Origin: Physcomitrium patens
Lineage: Eukaryota > Streptophyta > Bryopsida > Funariales > Funariaceae
Assembly: GCF_000002425.4 (NCBI RefSeq)
Contig: NC_037265.1
Coordinates: 3,598,503 to 3,662,502, forward strand
Length of the DNA stretch: 64,000 nt
Reading direction: 5' to 3'
The notes beneath the pieces were generated by a model, which made no database searches, had not been told where the DNA came from, and saw only the letters and a program-made list of their open reading frames with translations. A program made the position numbers and the translations under genes. Below are positions 58,603-64,000 of the stretch, piece by piece (positions within the stretch are counted from its first letter, which is position 1; each line of letters begins with the position of its first letter).

Positions 58603-60000
58603 ACAACAACAACAACAACTGGTGGTTTGTTTCTACAAGTGATCTGCAAACTTGTTAGTGAACTCTGTGCAGAAAATTAGTCTCTGCTCGATCTCGCTCG
58701 GCAAAGTACGAGGAAAGCATAGAGGAGGCTGACGGGGGTGGAGGTCCTCTAGTTTGTGAGATGGACGTAGGGAATCAGTCGTTCCGGTGGGTGCGATCAG
58801 AGCCCCTTAGCAGCGCAGCAGGTGCTTCAAGTTGGAAATCCCACATCATGGCCGGTCTCCATCGAGCCAATTTGGGAAGTTTATTACACATAAGGCAGAA
58901 GTTCGCGTGCACATGTTCGAAAAGGAAACACCAGCTAGACCAGTACTGGATAAGCCACTGGAAAAGAGTTGGAAGCTAACGTTGCTTGCCGTTCAGACGC
59001 AACGTGTGGGATTGATATTCCAGTGGGGTGTTTTCCATCTCATGCGCACTGTATGCAGTCTAAGCAAACCTGAATCCGCGATGTAACTTCACACATGCAG
59101 TCTAAGCAAACCTGACTCCACGATGTAACTTCACACATGCAGTCAGGTTGAATGCGGGGAGGGAGGGGGAGAACCACGAGCCCGCTACGAAACACGACAC
59201 AGGTGTAGCTAGCAACAAGCGCCTCTTCGCAGTCGAGACACAACCCTGCTTCTTCCCCCATCGCTCTCTTCAAGAGCCATGAGACTCCATCTCGCACAGC
59301 AGCGTTGAAACATTCCTCCACTTAAAGAGAGTTTATAATATCCACTCACGAACATGCACACCGAAGCTGGACATCGTGTCGAGAGTCCCACATAAGGGGA
59401 CATCAGGAGTAAAACCACCCAGTAGTCAGCGTCCTCGCCTTCACCATCGCCCACCTGTCGGAAAAAAAGCCGTTTCCTTCACAAGCTTTCACTCACACAG
59501 CTACTATTACTACTACCACCACCATTAAACTACTACTACTCCTACAACCACAACCAGTAAGTAGGCTCTGACACGGTCCGGGTAAGCATATTGTAATGCT
59601 AATCCAATTGAGATGCTCCTGCTGTTGCAGAGAGTGTGAGTGAGTGAGTGAGTGAGTGAGTGCGTGTGTGTATTTCTGACGATGTCGCACTCTGACAAAG
59701 CATTCATCCTGAGCTCCAGCTACAAAAGCAATTTAGTAGATCCAGGCTGGGTGATGACCCTCCCAGTTTCCAAAGCCTGCGCCGCAGTTGTGGCGTAGCA
59801 TCAAATTCCGACTCCTTTCTACTACCCAGAAAGACATGGGGACAAGATGCAGTACGCGATTGAGCGTCATGTGCCCATGTTTCGTTTCGTTCCCCTCCAT
59901 TCGAGCGGAATGATCCCGACATCGCGAGCTTCCTGGCAACGTTGGTTTGGAATCCTCGTTGGTTATTGAGGATTCCTTACTCGATTTGCATTTTAACTGC
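57401..60000. other. Second GC-richer low-copy patch, no gene identified
   Basis: Mixed-composition DNA with short frames on both strands, none recognisable. Contains (CAAC)n at about 57544-57570, a G-box-like CACGTGG near 57759, (AT)n at 58570-58600 and (GAGT)n at about 59637-59660. An ATG frame on the minus strand from 59922 (MSGSFRSNGGE, 72 codons) is unsupported. Confidence 0.35.
59053..59136. repeat. 42-bp tandem duplication
   Basis: Two adjacent 42-bp units (59053-59094 and 59095-59136), each starting ATGCAGTCTAAGCAAACCTG, with few differences, followed by a partial third copy (ATGCAGTC). The unit length is a multiple of three and the minus-strand frame stays open through it. Confidence 0.9.
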
Positions 60001-60322
60001 TTATTCATTTAAATCTACTGAAATATATATGGATGATGAGAAATATATGCGATGTAGAGTATAAGTGTATATTGAATTGTGTAATGATTTTTTTATGAAG
60101 TGTTTTAGAATGAGTAATTTTGAGAGGAGTTTAGGATTTTTGTTGTGTGGATTTGAAGCAATTGAATTAGAGTGATTGGGTGTGTCTGAATATGAGCATG
60201 GTGTTTTTGTTACTATGCTTTTTTGGGTGACAGAGGATTATTCCGCTGTTTCTTCTGTGAATTTATAAGAATGTGTCATGTTGAAAAGAAACAAACAAGA
60301 TTAGTATTGACATTAGTAAGGT

Positions 60323-60356
<34 letters not shown>

Positions 60357-60926
60357 TGTTGGAATTTAGATTTAAAATTTTGGATTCATACCAATTTCAT
60401 CACAAAAAAAAATAAATATAAAATAAAAAGGAAATAAAACCAAAAATTTTAACTTAAAAATATAAAGTTTGCCTAATTTTTTCTTACTAAAATTCCTTTT
60501 ACAATTAAAATCAACTTTAAAAGTTATGATAAATGAGGTTTTGTTACTAAAGATTTTTTGAGAAAATATAATATTTTTTATTTATATTGTATACATACTG
60601 TTTGTGATAAAAACCTTAATATTTCATATTGGCATTTTTTTAAATTGTCAAACTTATTATAAGATATTTCTAACTTGGTGTGACTATTATCATATAAAAA
60701 TATTAAAAATAACAAATCTTATAAGATTTGAAGTATTTATATTAATGCTTAAATCTTGTATATATCAAATTTTTGTTGAATAAATCAATCACAAATCATA
60801 AAAGATTAGATGAATCTTACATTTTTATTATAGGTCTAATAAATAGGTTTCTAAAAAAACTTCTTTTCTATTTTAGATAATATCTTTATTAAATTAACAT
60901 GTAATAAGATATGAGGTTATATTATT

Positions 60927-60973
<47 letters not shown>

Positions 60974-61005
60974 ATCTTTTATAAGATTCTATAATATAAT
61001 TTCTA

Positions 61006-61053
<48 letters not shown>

Positions 61054-61522
61054 TAGATATATTTTGATAATCTCTTCTATTAAAATTTAAAATATTTTTT
61101 TAGTTTTAGATTAAATTTTTTAATTCATTGGCTATGCTCGAGTTAGAATTATGTATCTTCAAATATAACATTAAAAATATAAATATAATATAATATTATT
61201 TAGACCCAAGTTTTTACTAAATCAATCCACTTATTTAAACCATCATTATACCTTCCATCTCTTATCCATGTTCTCTCCATTTGTAAATGTTCCAATCTTC
61301 TCAATCCCATTCTTGGTCCATATTTCTTCTCTTGACTTTCCTCTCTATCTTTAGTATTTATTCAATATTTCTCTCATAATTAAATCATAATATGAATACA
61401 TAATAAAAGAAAAAATAAAATATTATATTATTGAGAAGCTTCATAAAAATAATTCATCAAATTATATTAAAAATATAGATAATAGACAAGGATGTAGCAA
61501 TAATTAATAAATGCTAATATTG
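60001..61522. other. AT-rich intergenic DNA
   Basis: No gene recognised. T run at 60324-60351, (AT)n at about 60929-60966 and 61014-61048. Confidence 0.6.
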
Positions 61523-61944
61523 TGTTAGGGACATAGTCCTTAGAACCTTCTAGAGACAAGTTTCTAGAACCTTCTAGAGACAAGTTTCTAGAACCTTCTA
61601 AAAGCAAGTCTCTGGAACCTTCTAGAAGCTTCTTAGTTGGTAGAAGATGTTAGGGACATAGTCTTTAGAACCTTCTAGAGATAAGTTTCTAGAACCTTCT
61701 AGAAGCAAGTCTCTGGAACCTTCTAGAAGCTTCCTAGTTGGTAGAAGTTGCTTGAGAAGCTTCCTAAATAGGAGTATATATTGGAATCGAGGCTGAAGAG
61801 TTCTTCAGTCTCGACAACACATCTCTTGGAGCTCTAGCTCACCTCTTTGGTGTTGTTCTTGTATTCATTTGATTAATCTAGTTCTTGCTAGTTCTTCTTG
61901 AACTTCTTGTTAGATCTCGAGTCTGTATTTCTGTGTCCGTGACA
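61523..61944 (+). repeat. Element G 5' LTR with partial tandem duplication
   Basis: Ends GTCCGTGACA. TATA box at 61775-61780, transcript-start 11-mer AGTCTCGACAA at 61807-61817. The first 125 bp (61523-61647) are repeated at 61648-61772, so the LTR head TGTTAGGGACATAGTC occurs twice. U3 has GAAnnTTC arrays, for example near 61617-61632 and 61711-61729. Confidence 0.9.
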
Positions 61945-61946
61945 GT

Positions 61947-61957
61947 TTGTCGAGACT
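61947..61957 (+). other. Element G primer-binding site (self-priming type)
   Basis: TTGTCGAGACT, 2 nt after the LTR, exactly complementary to AGTCTCGACAA at 61807-61817, the predicted RNA 5' end 32 nt after the TATA box. Both halves are intact within this one copy. Confidence 0.85.
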
Positions 61958-62036
61958 TCACTCACCTCAGATATCAGAGTTAGTTTCTTCCTCGTTAGAG
62001 TGCGGATTACCCCTCTGCTTGGAAGTGTACTAGCAT

Positions 62037-62180
62037 TTTAGAGGTTGCGGATTACCCTCCTCTAAACTGATACTTCTTTTGTTACAATATTGGAGTCCTA
62101 TTCTTCTTGGAGAGAGTGGATTATCCCTTTTCTTGAAACTCTTAAGGCATTTTAGAGGTTGCGGAGTACCCTCCTCTAAA
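62037..62180 (+). ncRNA. Element G leader stem-loops
   Basis: Two 8-bp perfect hairpins TTTAGAGG/CCTCTAAA: 62037-62044 with 62059-62066, and 62151-62158 with 62173-62180. Loops are TTGCGGATTACCCT or a one-base variant. Less regular GGATTA.CCC copies precede each one. Same array as in A. Confidence 0.65.
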
Positions 62181-62224
62181 CCAATATTGTCTTGTTGTAG
62201 AGTCATTTCTGTCCTTCTCTTAGA

Positions 62225-63250
62225 ATGGCCGGAGGCCAAGACATTAGTATGACGAAAAGTTTGGAGTCCAAGTTGGATGATATCATGAATACCCTCGCTA
62301 TGTTATCGCAAAGAACTGCAGAGATTGAAGGAGTCATGGCAAGGCTTCATAATGATGGAGCATCTCGGATGGCACAATCTAGGTTGCACCAGCCTCAAAC
62401 TTCTGTACTTGGAGAAGCAACTTTGCCTCAGGTTTGACAAGCACCGTTGGTTCTACAACATAAGGAGTCTCGAGTTAGCCTTCCGGATAAGTTCGATGGT
62501 ACGCGTTCCAAGTTTCAAAGATTTGTCAATCAAATCAGGTTGATAATAGTTTTACAGCCCGAACGCTATCCAACGGAGGAATCACGTGTTGGGCTTGTTG
62601 GAACCTTACTTACAAGGCAAGCTCTATCATGGCTTGCTCCTTTGTTTGAGAAACGATCGTCCATACTAAACAACTTTGAAACCTTTTTGAAGGCGTTTGC
62701 GGAAGCATTTGGTGAACATGACAAGGTTCGATGGACTAAAACAAAGATCCGGTCACTACGACAAGGGATGCGTTCTACATCAGTCTATGCATCGGACTTC
62801 AAGCAATTAGCATGCGACATCAATTGGGACGAAGAAGCGTTGATGAGTCAATTCTATTGGAGTTTAAAGGATGATGTGAAGGATTTGCTGTTAACTCTTC
62901 CTGATCCACAAATGCTCAACGAAGGTATTAGCTAAGTTGTGAAGTGCGATAATCACCTATTCCAACGCCGCCAAGACCAACGTTCAAGACAACATACAGT
63001 TCGCCACACTCCAACTATATCGGCAAGCAGCGTGAATTCACATTTAGAGGTAGAAGACATGTAAATTGATACAATACGTGTCAAATCTCTTACCCTAGAA
63101 GAAAAAAAGTGACATATGAAGGAAGATCTATGCTTATATTGTGGTGAAGAAGGCGACAAAGTTGGAAACTGCCCCAAGAAGCAAAATCGACGTATTGACA
63201 AGACTAGAGGTGCGTTTGTTCAGGAAAACAAGGATGCCCAGCCACAATAG
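62225..63250 (+). pseudogene. Element G gag
   Basis: ATG at 62225 (MAGGQDISMTKSLESKLDDI). The gag frame has stops at 62435 (TGA), 62933 (TAA), 63062 (TAA, same codon as in A) and 63110 (TGA), and reaches the conserved UAG at 63248-63250. Capsid core KFDGTRSKFQRFVNQIRLI. The knuckle CLYCGEEGDKVGNC has lost the His (Asp instead). Confidence 0.88.
63223..63229 (+). promoter_or_regulatory. Candidate -1 frameshift heptamer, element G
   Basis: GGAAAAC, read G-GAA-AAC in the gag frame, ending 18 nt before the UAG. A TAG in the pol frame lies about 6 codons upstream. Confidence 0.5.
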
Positions 63251-63255
63251 GAACT

Positions 63256-64000
63256 GTGCGGCTGGACAGTGAAATATCGCAACAACAACAAGGTTCCTTT
63301 CTTTCCGCTCAACCTGCCTTTTGCTTTACAATCCCTTTTCTTATTAGCCCTCAAAAACTGAGAACCTTAGCATTATTAGATTCAGGAGCATCTGCTTGTT
63401 TTTTAGACGAAGAATTTACGAAGTGTCATAAGTTTAATTTAGTACAAAAATCCAAACTTGTTCACGTTGAGGTCATAGATGGACGACCTTTATTGTTTGG
63501 TAGTATCACCCATGAATCAAAACCTATAGAAGTGACGTTTAAGGGCCATGATAGTCATATTATTTTCAATATTATTAGAACTCCATCAAATCCTATTATT
63601 CTTGGTCTTTCCTGATTGGAAAAGCATAACCCATCCATAGATTGGAGGTTGCAGAAGATGACCTTTCCCACAAAACCACCCAAGAGCAAGCCTAGTAGAA
63701 AACCCCGAATAGAGAAATCCTTATTCATTGGAGTAAGAGCGTTTATAAGATTGTCCAAGGAAGGTACACCGTTTGTCATTTATGCGACTCCAACTATCGG
63801 GGAGAAGATCTCAACAACAAGTATACCTGAGCAATATAAGGATTTTAAAGACGTGTTTCAAAAGAAGAATGCTGACATGTTACCGGAACATCGACCATAT
63901 GATTGCGCCATAGACTTGCAAGAAGGAGCACAACTGCCTTTTGGCCCAATCTACAATCTATCGCAGACGGAGTTGGCAGAATTGTGGAAGTACATCGACA
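63256..64000 (+). pseudogene. Element G pol, N-terminal part (protease, start of RT)
   Basis: Begins with GTG (VRLDSEISQQQQG) in the -1 frame relative to gag. The protease motif DSGA is intact (LLDSGASACFLDEEF near 63376). TGA at 63613-63615 replaces Trp of LSWLEK. After that the frame is open to the window edge, reaching the RT N-terminal region (PIYNLSQTELAEL). Confidence 0.88.

Larger units (their letters stand above)
61523..64000 (+). mobile_element. Element G: chromovirus of the A family, 5' part (runs off the window)
   Basis: Plus-strand element starting TGTTAGGG at 61523 after TATTG (61518-61522), which should recur as the target duplication beyond the window. It shows the 5' LTR, primer site, leader, gag and the start of pol. 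It is clearly the same family as A and similarly disabled. Confidence 0.93.

Noticed and set aside
59704..59922. 72-codon minus-strand ATG frame (MSGSFRSNGGE)
   Set aside because: No recognisable motif and a competing overlapping frame of similar length; left as unsupported.

Overview
This is nuclear DNA of a land plant. It carries a coding region for a plant-restricted PADRE (DUF4228) protein, chromodomain-bearing Ty3/gypsy elements, a Helitron helicase relic and many AT microsatellites in AT-rich DNA. A bryophyte or other seed-free plant is my best guess, because the chromoviruses look Tcn1-like and the DNA is very AT-rich, but the sequence alone does not prove it.

Layout. From 1 to about 23.05 kb is a three-level nest of Ty3/gypsy elements. 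Element A (499-6687, minus strand, two 446-bp LTRs, perfect CTTGT target duplication) sits inside element E (minus strand; 5' LTR at 10707-11267, 3' end beyond position 1). E sits inside element D (plus strand, resumes at 11268). D is also split by element C (14340-22702, plus strand, an unrelated Ty3 lineage with roughly 1.05- and 1.33-kb LTRs and a 665-base assembly gap). From 23 to 29.6 kb is AT-rich DNA with no recognisable gene. From 29.6 to 42.5 kb a decayed plus-strand Helitron Rep/helicase gene is split by degenerate element F (30.79-34.47 kb) and by full-length element B (35797-42139, two 538-bp LTRs, perfect ATGGC target duplication). From 42.5 to 45.3 kb is AT-rich DNA with a pair of interleaved inverted repeats. 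From 45.3 to 53.2 kb is a GC-richer, low-copy island with one recognisable gene, the PADRE protein (50410-51405, minus strand). From 53 to 61.5 kb is intergenic DNA with microsatellites. Element G (same family as A, plus strand) starts at 61523 and runs off the right edge.

How the elements work. A/G and B/E/D/F are two related chromovirus families with the same unusual plan. (1) The first 11 nt of the predicted transcript, 31-32 nt after a TATA box, are complementary to an 11-nt primer-binding site 2 nt inside the LTR; the two families use different 11-mers, so the pairing covaries. This points to Tf1/sushi-type self-primed reverse transcription. (2) The gag leader carries stem-loops with a constant GGATTACCC loop and covarying stems. 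(3) gag ends at a conserved UAG with pol in the -1 frame and a conserved G-GAA-AAC heptamer upstream, suggesting -1 frameshifting. (4) A third ORF of about 120-140 codons, recognisable in both families, lies between pol and the 3' LTR. (5) The A/G LTRs carry dense heat-shock-element arrays upstream of the TATA box. Every copy is inactivated, nearly always by C-to-T or G-to-A changes, as expected of methylated, silenced DNA.
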